Below, in pieces: positions 1 through 6,651 of a stretch of DNA of 14,793 bases (its first letter is position 1; each line of letters starts with the position of its first letter). This stretch comes from DAOTZU01 sp034433995. Lineage in GTDB: Bacteria > Chloroflexota > Anaerolineae > UBA1429. Made by a program: the position numbers and the translations under genes. The notes beneath the pieces are model-generated. The model was given only the letters and a program-made list of their open reading frames with translations, was not told where the DNA came from and did not search any database. The stretch lies in NCBI GenBank assembly GCA_034433995.1, contig DAOTZU010000191.1:1-14793 (forward strand), written 5' to 3'.

Positions 1-239
1 CACGGAGGGCACGGAGAATCTCCGGTTTCTCTCCGTGTCCTCCGCGCTCCGTGTTTTCAGAGCATGGCAAAGATGTCCCTTACCACCGAGACACGGAGGG
101 CACGGAGAATCTCCGGTTTCTCTCCGTGTCCTCCGCGCTCCGTGTTTTCAGAGCACGGCAAAGATGTCCCTTACCACCGAGACACGGAGGGCATGGAGAT
201 TCTCCAGTTTCTCTCCGTGTTCTCCGAGTCTCCGTGGTA
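1..239. repeat. 91-bp tandem repeat with CACGGAG dyads, about 2.6 copies
   Basis: Units begin at 1, 92 and 183, each with CACGGAGGGCA. Units 1 and 2 are 91 bp and differ at only one base (65 T versus 156 C). Unit 3 is partial and diverged and stops around 239. Each unit contains CACGGAG and its complement CTCCGTG, so single strands can fold into imperfect hairpins. The first unit starts at the window edge, so the array may extend further left. Short open frames on both strands here are by-products of the repeat and are not called as genes. CACGGAG-type interspersed repeats are familiar in Chloroflexota and some other phyla. No function is known to me. Confidence 0.9.
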
Positions 240-264
240 AATCTCGACCTAGAGGAAAGGTGAC

Positions 265-1341
265 GTGAAATCATTGTCGCAGATGTTGGCGCCCATTCGT
301 GAGGAGCTCATCGCCTGGTGGGAGCATGGCGAGCAGGATCGTCCCTTGTTTCACGCCGTCTTGCCCAGCCCTGGCCGCGATGAGACGTGCGCTCCCGATA
401 CCGACGACCTGGAGCGCTATTGGTACGATGTGGACTTGGCCGTCCAGCGGGCCATGTGGGAGATGGAGCACAGCGTGTATTACGGCGTGGCGCTGCCCTG
501 CCACATGCCCGCCCTGGGATCGGCGGCCATGTGCGCGGCGCTGGGGGCGCAGATGGAGTACGTGGATAAGCGCACCATGTGGGCCCATCCCTGCTGCCAA
601 ACGTTGGACGAGGTCTTGGAGATCACTTGGGACCCCAACCGGCGCGCCTGCCATTATCTCTTGGAGGTGACGCGCCGCTCGGCGGCCCTCTCCCATGACC
701 ATCATTATGTGGCCCCCTTTCCCTTGGAGGGCCCGGCCGACATCCTGGCAGGCCTGTATGGCACAGAGCGCCTGATGATGGACATGCTCACCCATCCCGC
801 GGCGGTGCAGCGGGCCCTGGAACATCTCAAACGCATCTGGATCCAAGCCTTTAACGAGCTGCAGGCGATCATCGCCACCGGCGGCAACGAGGGTTGCATC
901 GGCTGGGCGGATATCTGGGCCCCTGGAACTACCTTCCCCATGCAAGAGGACAACGCCTACATGGTCTCCGACGCTGTCTTTCGCCAATTCTATTTGCCCC
1001 ACATTAGGGATATCGTGGACGCCATGGATTATGCCATGTGGCATTTGGATGGCATCGCCTCGGCGCGGAGCCATCTGGATACTTTGCTGAGCATCCCCAA
1101 ATTGCGGGCCATCCAGTGGGTGCCCGATCCGGGGCGCGAGGAGATCCGCGAATGGATCCCGATGATCCGCCATATCCTGGACGCCGGGAAATCGGTGGAG
1201 GTTTTTTGCCGCTACGATGAGGTGGACGCGCTGGTGAATGCCGTCGGCCCGCGGGGCTTGCTCATCGGTGTGCGCGAGCCCACCCACGAGCAGATGGAGC
1301 AGCTCTTGGAGCGGTATGGGCAGGCAGTGGTTGGGGTATAG
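265..1341 (+). CDS. Uroporphyrinogen-decarboxylase-family (URO-D/MtaA-like) protein, 358 aa
   Basis: This looks like a TIM-barrel member of the URO-D superfamily, which includes haem-pathway decarboxylases and corrinoid methyltransferases such as MtaA. Family-like signs are an APFPLEGPADI block near residues 150-160, a central WADIWAPG (214-221), LPHIRDIVDAMDYAMWHLDG (244-263) where family members usually have an H-x-D-G turn at the end of a strand, and a C-terminal GLLIGVREPT (331-340). The length is normal for the family (about 340-360). I chose the GTG start because AGAGGAAAGG (251-260) lies just upstream; the next in-frame ATG is at 283. It is too divergent to be called HemE, and no corrinoid protein or other haem gene is nearby, so the substrate is unknown. 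The coiled-coil gene follows 61 bp downstream on the same strand and may be co-transcribed. No promoter is visible between the repeat array and the start. Confidence 0.82.
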   Translation: MKSLSQMLAPIREELIAWWEHGEQDRPLFHAVLPSPGRDETCAPDTDDLERYWYDVDLAVQRAMWEMEHSVYYGVALPCHMPALGSAAMCAALGAQMEYVDKRTMWAHPCCQTLDEVLEITWDPNRRACHYLLEVTRRSAALSHDHHYVAPFPLEGPADILAGLYGTERLMMDMLTHPAAVQRALEHLKRIWIQAFNELQAIIATGGNEGCIGWADIWAPGTTFPMQEDNAYMVSDAVFRQFYLPHIRDIVDAMDYAMWHLDGIASARSHLDTLLSIPKLRAIQWVPDPGREEIREWIPMIRHILDAGKSVEVFCRYDEVDALVNAVGPRGLLIGVREPTHEQMEQLLERYGQAVVGV

Positions 1342-1402
1342 GGTTTAGGGGCTGCTGCCCGGCGATGTGCCGCCGGCGGAGCGCTGCAACGAGGGAACGA
1401 CC

Positions 1403-4018
1403 ATGAAGTGGTGGTATATCCTGGTGGCCCTGCTCGATGTGTATCTCTTGGCCAGCCTGGGGGCTTGGATCGTCCTCCAGGTCCTGGAATGGCTGCTCTT
1501 GGGCCTGCGGCGGGATCTGCCCGTGCAGGGGCGGCGTTTGCAGAACCTGGCCGAGACGGAGACGGTCCAGGCCACCTGTTGGCCCGAAGCGCCGCGGCCG
1601 GGGCGCTATCAGGAGCCGGATAGCCAGGCTGCCGCGAGCCTAGCGGCCCTTCGGGATGCTTTGGCCGCCGCCCGGCCGTTGTGGGCCAGCTTGGAGGCCT
1701 ATGCTCCCTCGTCCATGGGCCTGTTGGATGCGCTGCGTCTCCGGGTGTGGGGCCCCTTGCCCCGCGCTTGGCGGGCCTGGCGCGAGGCCCGCGCCCTCAA
1801 ACGCCTGTTGGCCCACGCCGAGGAGGCCGAGGCCGCGCTGCGTGCCCAGCAGCAGCGGGTGCAAGAGATCCCCCAACAGGTGCGCGCCGAGGTGAACGCC
1901 CAACGCGCCGAGGTGCGCCGTCTGCAGGCCATCTTGGAGGCCGAACAAGGCGCGGGCACGCTGGGGCTGGAGGAGATCGCTCAACGCCTGGAGGCCCTCG
2001 GCCGAGAGCTGGAGGGCGCTCTGGATTCCTTGGCCTCGGCCCAGGACCTGCCTTGCGCCGTGGCCCAGGTGGATGCGCTCTTGGCCCAGGCGATGCCGGC
2101 GGTGGCCGAGTTGGACCGCACCCTCAGCCTCGCCACAGAGGAGCGGGCCAAGGCCCAGGGCCAGGCCCAACGGGTGGCCAGCGCCCTCGCTGTGGCCGAG
2201 GAGCGCTGGGCGGGGCTCAAAACTCTGGGCGCTACGGAGCCTGCCATCTCGCGCACCCTGGCTGAGCTGCGCCAGCGGGTGGCCGCCGTGGAAAAGCGCA
2301 CCGAGGAGCGCACCCTGGCCGCCTATCGGCAGGTGAACAGCGAGGTGGGCGAGCTGGACCAACAATTGGCCGCCCTCTTGGCCGAGATGGACACCTTGGA
2401 GACCCTCATGGCCCGCAGCAAGGAGGCCGTGGCCGGCGATGTGCAGGCCTTGGCCCAAGCCCAATCCGCCTGCGAGGCCCTGCGTTCTGCCGATCCCTTG
2501 CTTGAGCCCGATCAGAGCTTGGCCTTGATCGAGCAGGCCACCGCCGCCTACGAGGAGGCCGAACGTCAGCGTGGTCTGGGCAGCCGCCAGGGTTACGAGA
2601 CGGCCATCACCTTGGCGCAAAAGGCCATGGCCCGCTTGGCCGCGGCGCAGGAGCAGGCCACGAGCCTGCCCCAACAAGCCCGCCAAGTGCGGGACCTGCT
2701 GAGCGCTTTGGGCAACGATGCCTTGGGCGATTGGCGCGCTAGGACCAGCCGTGCCAGGGAGCAATTGCAGCGTTATGCACGCCATTGGAACGAAAAATTG
2801 GCCGGCGACGCCGCCGAAGCCTTGGCCAGCTTGGAACAGGTGGAGATCGATCTGGAACGTGTCCCTCCCAACGTGCGCTATCTCCGGCGGCTGCGCCAGT
2901 CGGAGCTGGGCGAGGCGCTAGAGATCCTGGCCCATGGCCGCGAATGCATGGAGCGGGCCAAGGCGCTGGTGGCCGGCCTGGAGCAGGAACGGGACCGCCT
3001 AGAGGCCTTGCGCCGCGAGGTGGAGGCCGAAGCCCGCCGCTTGGCCGAGGAGCGATTGGGGGCCATCCAGGCCCAGCGCGAGCGGATGCTGCCCGAGCTG
3101 CGCCAGCGCCTGGCCGCGTTGGAGAGCGAGATCGGGAACCAATTGGCCCTCTTGGGCGATCCTTCCCAGGTGGATTATGATGCCGTGGCTCAGCAATGGC
3201 TGCCCGGTGCTCTGCGCCAGGTGGAGGAGTTGGAGCGGGCACAACGCGAGAGCCTGCAGCATTATCGCGCCTTGGCTCAGGAGGTGGCGCGCGATCTGGA
3301 GCGCCAGTGGGCGCGCCTGAACAAGCTCAATCCCCAGGAGCCCCCTGTGCCGGAGGAGGATCTCACCAAGTTGGCCGACGATTTGCAGGCCTGGCGCGAG
3401 GCCATCGAGGCCCAGGCCGATAACCCCTTGGCTCTGCGCGAACTGATCGGCCGGCGGGCGACGGCTTTGGAGCAGCGCTTGGAGAATGCCCGCCAAGAGA
3501 TCGTCGAGGGGCGGCGCCGGCTAGAGGCCCTGTATCGCGTCTACAATCGCCATGCCCAAGGGGTGCGGTCTCTGCGCGAGGCCATCCGCGCCCACCGCCA
3601 GGAGGGACAATGGCCCCAGCTGGCCTGGGAATCTGCGGAGGAGGCCGAGGCCCTTTGGGGCCGGGCGACGGAATTGGAGCAGGCCAGCCGCACCAGCCCC
3701 ACTTTGGCCTTGGCCGGCGAGCAGCTGCAACGGGCCTGCAACACGGCCCAGCAGGCGGAGGACTTGCTCGCCCGCATCGAGCGGCAGATGGCCGGCGGCT
3801 TGCAACGCCTGAATCAGGAGCTGGCCGGCGTGACCAAGGCCCTGGAGCGGGGCCGGCGCCGGGTCGCCGCCCTGCGCGAGGCCGGCCCCTCGCCCGAACT
3901 GAACATGCTGGAGGAGCGCCTGGCCGAGGCCCAAAGGGCCTTGGAGCTGGCCCGCGCCTCCACCACCTTTGATGATGCCCTGCGCCATCTGCACACCGCC
4001 GTCGATATCCTCGGCTAG
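1403..4018 (+). CDS. Membrane-anchored large coiled-coil protein, 871 aa (EzrA-like layout), function unknown
   Basis: Residues 4-34 form one strongly hydrophobic segment rich in W, L and V. It is followed by RRDLPVQGRR, which by the positive-inside rule puts the long C-terminal part in the cytoplasm. From about residue 70 to the end the protein is rich in A, E, Q, R and L with heptad-like patterning and almost no Cys, which fits a long helical coiled-coil or spectrin-like rod. This topology (short N-terminus, one membrane span, about 800 residues of cytoplasmic coiled coil) matches the layout of septation regulator EzrA, but I see no EzrA signature, so homology is not claimed. I chose the ATG at 1403 because GAGGGA (1391-1396) precedes it by 6 nt and the membrane segment follows at once. 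An in-frame ATG at 1367 would add 12 unlikely residues. The gene may be co-transcribed with the URO-D gene 61 bp upstream. Confidence 0.85.
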   Translation: MKWWYILVALLDVYLLASLGAWIVLQVLEWLLLGLRRDLPVQGRRLQNLAETETVQATCWPEAPRPGRYQEPDSQAAASLAALRDALAAARPLWASLEAYAPSSMGLLDALRLRVWGPLPRAWRAWREARALKRLLAHAEEAEAALRAQQQRVQEIPQQVRAEVNAQRAEVRRLQAILEAEQGAGTLGLEEIAQRLEALGRELEGALDSLASAQDLPCAVAQVDALLAQAMPAVAELDRTLSLATEERAKAQGQAQRVASALAVAEERWAGLKTLGATEPAISRTLAELRQRVAAVEKRTEERTLAAYRQVNSEVGELDQQLAALLAEMDTLETLMARSKEAVAGDVQALAQAQSACEALRSADPLLEPDQSLALIEQATAAYEEAERQRGLGSRQGYETAITLAQKAMARLAAAQEQATSLPQQARQVRDLLSALGNDALGDWRARTSRAREQLQRYARHWNEKLAGDAAEALASLEQVEIDLERVPPNVRYLRRLRQSELGEALEILAHGRECMERAKALVAGLEQERDRLEALRREVEAEARRLAEERLGAIQAQRERMLPELRQRLAALESEIGNQLALLGDPSQVDYDAVAQQWLPGALRQVEELERAQRESLQHYRALAQEVARDLERQWARLNKLNPQEPPVPEEDLTKLADDLQAWREAIEAQADNPLALRELIGRRATALEQRLENARQEIVEGRRRLEALYRVYNRHAQGVRSLREAIRAHRQEGQWPQLAWESAEEAEALWGRATELEQASRTSPTLALAGEQLQRACNTAQQAEDLLARIERQMAGGLQRLNQELAGVTKALERGRRRVAALREAGPSPELNMLEERLAEAQRALELARASTTFDDALRHLHTAVDILG

Positions 4019-4027
4019 ATGACCTTT

Positions 4028-4057
4028 TTGGACAACAAGAGCGATCCGGCATAGAAT
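4028..4057 (+). promoter_or_regulatory. Predicted σ70-type promoter for the ABC importer operon
   Basis: TTGGAC (4028-4033) and TAGAAT (4052-4057) are separated by 18 bp, giving a predicted start near 4064. It lies only 10 bp after the coiled-coil stop and upstream of the terminator at 4088-4121, so transcripts from it would pass the terminator before reaching the binding-protein gene. Confidence 0.5.
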
Positions 4058-4062
4058 AAAAG

Positions 4063-4086
4063 CGCTTCTGGCATGTCAGCCTAGCG
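4063..4086 (+). other. Small stem-loop at the predicted 5' end of the importer mRNA
   Basis: CGCT (4063-4066) pairs with AGCG (4083-4086), and the inner GGC (4070-4072) pairs with GCC (4079-4081) around a 6-nt loop. It starts at the predicted transcription start and ends 1 nt before the terminator stem. CTGG (4068-4071) could alternatively pair with CCAG (4091-4094) of the terminator's left arm. The stem is short and has an internal loop, so it may be chance. Confidence 0.3.
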
Positions 4087-4087
4087 G

Positions 4088-4121
4088 CACCCAGCCACCA
4101 CGGTGGTCTGGGTGTTTTTTT
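4088..4121 (+). terminator. Intrinsic terminator or attenuator in the importer leader
   Basis: CACCCAG (4088-4094) pairs with CTGGGTG (4108-4114). The inner CCAC (4095-4098) pairs with GTGG (4103-4106) with one bulged T, and seven T follow (4115-4121). This is a textbook rho-independent terminator on the plus strand. It may simply end the coiled-coil transcript, 69 bp after its stop. It also sits between a predicted promoter and the Shine-Dalgarno site of the next gene, 22 bp before its ATG, so it could act as an attenuator. Confidence 0.88.
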
Positions 4122-4142
4122 GTCAAGGGCGAAGGAGGCAGG

Positions 4143-5111
4143 ATGAAGGCGGCAAAAGGTGGGCTGTTTGTTCTGATGTTGCTGCTCGGTGCGCTCGTGC
4201 TCGCGGGGTGTGGAGGGCAGACCAAGCGCATCACCATCGGCGTGCGCACGGCCAACGACCATGCCCCCTTTTACCTGGCCGATCGCCAGCAGCTTTATCA
4301 GCAGCACGGTTTGGCGGTGGAGGTGCGCTTGGTGGCCAGCAACACCGAGATCATCGAGGCTTTGCAGCGCGGCGATTTGCAGATGGGCGCCGTTCCGGTG
4401 ACCACGGCCATCGCGGCCATTGCCCAGGGGCATCCTTTGCACATCGTGGCCATGACGGGCCGGGGGAGCGACGGTCTGCTGGTGCGCCGCGAAGACGGTC
4501 CGCAACATCTTGCTGCCCTGCGCGGGCACAAGATCGCCACCATCCGCGCCTCCATCCTGGACGTGCTTTTGCGCCAGGCCCTGGAGCTGGCCGGCCTGGA
4601 TCCGGAGCGCGACGTGGAGCTGGTCTATATGGATAAACTGGGCGACCTGATCGCCGCCCTGAAGACGGGCCAGGTGATGGCCTGTTCCAACACCGAGCCT
4701 TTCCTCACCGATGCCGAGCGCCAAGGGTGGGGACGGATCCTGACCTACTACACGGCCCAGTGGCCCGATCATCCATGCTGCGTAGTGGTCGCCCGAGACG
4801 ATTTCGCTCGGCGCAACCCCCAGGCGCTGCGGCAGATCTTGGCCATCCATGTGGAGGCCGTGACCTGGGCCAACGAGCACCCGCAGGAGACGGCCCAGGT
4901 CATCGCCGAGGTGATGGGGGGATTCGATCCAGCTTTGGTGCGCGCCTCGTTGGACCGCGCCAAGATGCGGATAGACTATCATCTTGACCCGGCCGAGATC
5001 CGGCGCATGGCCGACCTGATGGTGGCCCAGGGATTGATCGCCCAGGCCCCCGATGCTGAGCGCCTGGTGAACCTGGCCCCCTTGCGGAACGCTTTGGAGG
5101 GCGGGCGATGA
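4143..5111 (+). CDS. ABC importer substrate-binding lipoprotein, NitT/TauT/NMT1-THI5 type, 322 aa
   Basis: This is the extracellular solute-binding protein of an ABC importer in the SsuA/TauA/ThiY superfamily. The signal peptide has a hydrophobic core at residues 8-20 and lipobox L20-A-G-C23, so Cys23 should be lipidated and the protein tethered to the membrane. The mature part opens with ITIGVRTANDHAPFYLAD (30-47), the typical first strand and ligand loop. It continues with GDLQMGAVP (77-85), HKIATIRASILD (129-140) and NTEPFLTDAE (183-192), all family-like. A CC pair occurs in HPCCVVVARDDF (210-221). THI5-type pyrimidine synthases have a cysteine-rich iron motif, but this pair alone does not show the same role. 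AAGGAGG (4132-4138) precedes the ATG. The stop overlaps the permease start as ATGA. The substrate could be a pyrimidine precursor, sulfonate, nitrate or another small anion; the sequence does not decide. Confidence 0.88.
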   Translation: MKAAKGGLFVLMLLLGALVLAGCGGQTKRITIGVRTANDHAPFYLADRQQLYQQHGLAVEVRLVASNTEIIEALQRGDLQMGAVPVTTAIAAIAQGHPLHIVAMTGRGSDGLLVRREDGPQHLAALRGHKIATIRASILDVLLRQALELAGLDPERDVELVYMDKLGDLIAALKTGQVMACSNTEPFLTDAERQGWGRILTYYTAQWPDHPCCVVVARDDFARRNPQALRQILAIHVEAVTWANEHPQETAQVIAEVMGGFDPALVRASLDRAKMRIDYHLDPAEIRRMADLMVAQGLIAQAPDAERLVNLAPLRNALEGGR

Positions 5112-5905
5112 AGGCGCGGGCGGGTTGGTTGCAGCGGTGGGCCCTGCCCCTGGCCCTGCTCTTGGCCTGGGAGGGGCTCACCCGCCCGGGCCTCTTGGAT
5201 CCGCTCCTTTTGCCGCCGCCCAGCCTGGTGCTGGCGCGATGGTGGGCTCTGCTCCGCAGCGGCCGGCTCTTGGAGGATCTTGCCGCCAGCGCGTGGCGAG
5301 TGGGCGTGGGCTTTGGGGCAGCGTTCCTCCTCGCTTGGCCCCTGGGGGTGGCCTTGGGGCTCAACCCTGGGCTGGAGTCCCTGACGGCCGCTCTCTTGGG
5401 CGTCCTGCGCCCCCTTTCGCCGCCGGCCTGGATCCCCTTGGCCATCCTTTGGTTCGGCATCGGCGATGCACCGGCGATTTTCATCATCTTTGTGGGCACC
5501 TTTTTCTCCCTTGTGGTGGGGGCGCTGGCCACCACCAAGACCGTGGATCCGCAATGGATCAAGGCCGCCCTCACCTTGGGCGCGACCCGCCGCCAGGCGC
5601 TGCGCCATGTTGTGCTGCCGGCTCTGCTGCCGGCCCTGTTGACCCAAGCGCGGCTGGGCCTGGGGTTGGCGTGGATGTGCGTCATCGCGGCCGAGATGGT
5701 GGCGGTGCGCCGTGGGGTGGGGTTCATGATGGTGGAGGCTCGCAGCCTCTTTCGCACCGCCGATGTGCTGGCGGGAATGGTGACCATCGGCCTGGTGGGG
5801 TTGGCCGGCGAGCGGCTGCTTTGGGCGGCGGAGCGTCATCTGTGCCGCTGGCGTGTGGGGCTGGATCCCGCCCGCCTTTACGCCCCCCAGGAGGGCCGGG
5901 GATGA
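5108..5905 (+). CDS. ABC importer permease, SsuC/TauC/ThiX type, 265 aa
   Basis: This inner-membrane subunit has about six hydrophobic segments, the first at residues 11-20. The family core RPLSPPAWIPLAILWFGIG (about 101-119) is followed by the EAA cytoplasmic loop, with AALTLGATRRQALRHVVLP at about 153-171, where the coupling helix docks on the ATPase. The length is normal for the BPD_transp_1 family. The gene overlaps the upstream binding-protein stop and the downstream ATPase start by ATGA junctions, a sign of translational coupling and a single complex. Its best-conserved parts concern coupling rather than ligand, so it gives no substrate information. I see no truncation or missing motif. 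Confidence 0.92.
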   Translation: MKARAGWLQRWALPLALLLAWEGLTRPGLLDPLLLPPPSLVLARWWALLRSGRLLEDLAASAWRVGVGFGAAFLLAWPLGVALGLNPGLESLTAALLGVLRPLSPPAWIPLAILWFGIGDAPAIFIIFVGTFFSLVVGALATTKTVDPQWIKAALTLGATRRQALRHVVLPALLPALLTQARLGLGLAWMCVIAAEMVAVRRGVGFMMVEARSLFRTADVLAGMVTIGLVGLAGERLLWAAERHLCRWRVGLDPARLYAPQEGRG

Positions 5906-6648
5906 GCTTCCTGGAAATTTGCGACCTGGGCAAGCGCTACCCGGTGGATGGCGGCGAGGTGGTGGCTCTGGAGGGGCTGAACCTCCAGGTGGAGCGGGGA
6001 GAGTTCGTGGTCCTTTTGGGGCCCAGCGGCTGTGGCAAGAGCACCCTTTTGCACATTGTGGCTGGGCTGGAGCCGCCTTCCGCCGGGCTGGTGCGCCTGG
6101 AGGGACGGGCCGTGAACCGATGGGGACAAGGACGCATTCTGATCTTTCAGCGCCCGAACCTCTTTCCCTGGCTCACGGCCCTGGAGAACGTGGCCTTTGG
6201 CCTGCGCTTGGCCGGATATGCGCCCGCCCAGCGCCGGCGGCTGGCCCGGGAGGCGCTGGCGCGTTTGGGGTTGGAGGGCGCGTTGCACCTTTATCCCCAT
6301 GAACTCTCTGGCGGGATGCAGCAACGGGTGGCCCTGGCCCGCGCCTTGGTGTTGGATCCGGCCATCTTGCTGATGGATGAGCCGTTGGCTGCGCTGGATG
6401 CGCTCTTGAGAGCGCGGTTGCAGCGCGAGTTGCGCCTGTACTGTCGTGGGCGGACGGTGTTGTTCGTCACCCACAGCATCCGCGAGGCCCTCACCCTGGC
6501 CGATCGTCTGGTGCTCCTCACCCCTCGCCCAGGCCGCGTGCGCCGCGAATTGGTTCCGCCCGGCCGGCCGCCGCGCCCCTACTCCGCGGCTCTGGCCCTT
6601 TTGGAGCAAGAGATCGAAAATGAAATGCTGGCAGCTGAGGATGGCTGA
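5902..6648 (+). CDS. ABC importer ATPase, SsuB/TauB/ThiZ type, 248 aa
   Basis: This is the cytoplasmic nucleotide-binding subunit that powers the importer. All motifs are intact: Walker A GPSGCGKST (40-48), Q-loop Q83 in IFQRPNLFPWLT, signature LSGGMQQR (135-142), Walker B ILLMDEP (155-161), D-loop ALDA (164-167) and switch His191 in FVTHSIREA. The LFPWLT stretch after the Q-loop is characteristic of nitrate/sulfonate/taurine-type ATPases. The frame stays open far upstream, but the ATG at 5902 overlaps the permease stop and gives the family's normal N-terminus (LEICDLGKRYP), so the longer frame is rejected. The stop is 3 nt from the convergent aminotransferase stop, with no terminator between them. 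Confidence 0.94.
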   Translation: MSFLEICDLGKRYPVDGGEVVALEGLNLQVERGEFVVLLGPSGCGKSTLLHIVAGLEPPSAGLVRLEGRAVNRWGQGRILIFQRPNLFPWLTALENVAFGLRLAGYAPAQRRRLAREALARLGLEGALHLYPHELSGGMQQRVALARALVLDPAILLMDEPLAALDALLRARLQRELRLYCRGRTVLFVTHSIREALTLADRLVLLTPRPGRVRRELVPPGRPPRPYSAALALLEQEIENEMLAAEDG

Positions 6649-6651
6649 AGG

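Noticed and set aside
1..239. CRISPR array
   Set aside because: Units are contiguous 91-bp tandem copies with no unique spacers between short repeats, and no cas gene is seen.
35..268. Small open frames on both strands in the 91-bp repeats
   Set aside because: Products are the repeat translated; the same peptide recurs with each unit and no ribosome site is present.
1640..2785. Minus-strand open frame of 381 codons inside the coiled-coil gene
   Set aside because: Gln/Gly/Leu/His-rich antisense shadow of repetitive gag/gcc/ctg codons; no ribosome site and no domain likeness.
4028..4142. TPP riboswitch upstream of a ThiY-like binding protein
   Set aside because: The leader is only about 80 nt and lacks the conserved CUGAGA thi-box; a known riboswitch cannot be supported.
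3363..4982. Long open frame on the minus strand (539 codons) across the coiled-coil end, terminator and binding-protein gene
   Set aside because: It runs antisense to two well-supported genes and through an intrinsic terminator, and has Arg/Pro/Gly-rich composition typical of antisense frames in high-GC DNA.
5125..5901. Upstream extension of the ATPase frame
   Set aside because: The region encodes the permease in another frame; the ATPase begins at the ATGA overlap at 5902 with a normal family N-terminus.
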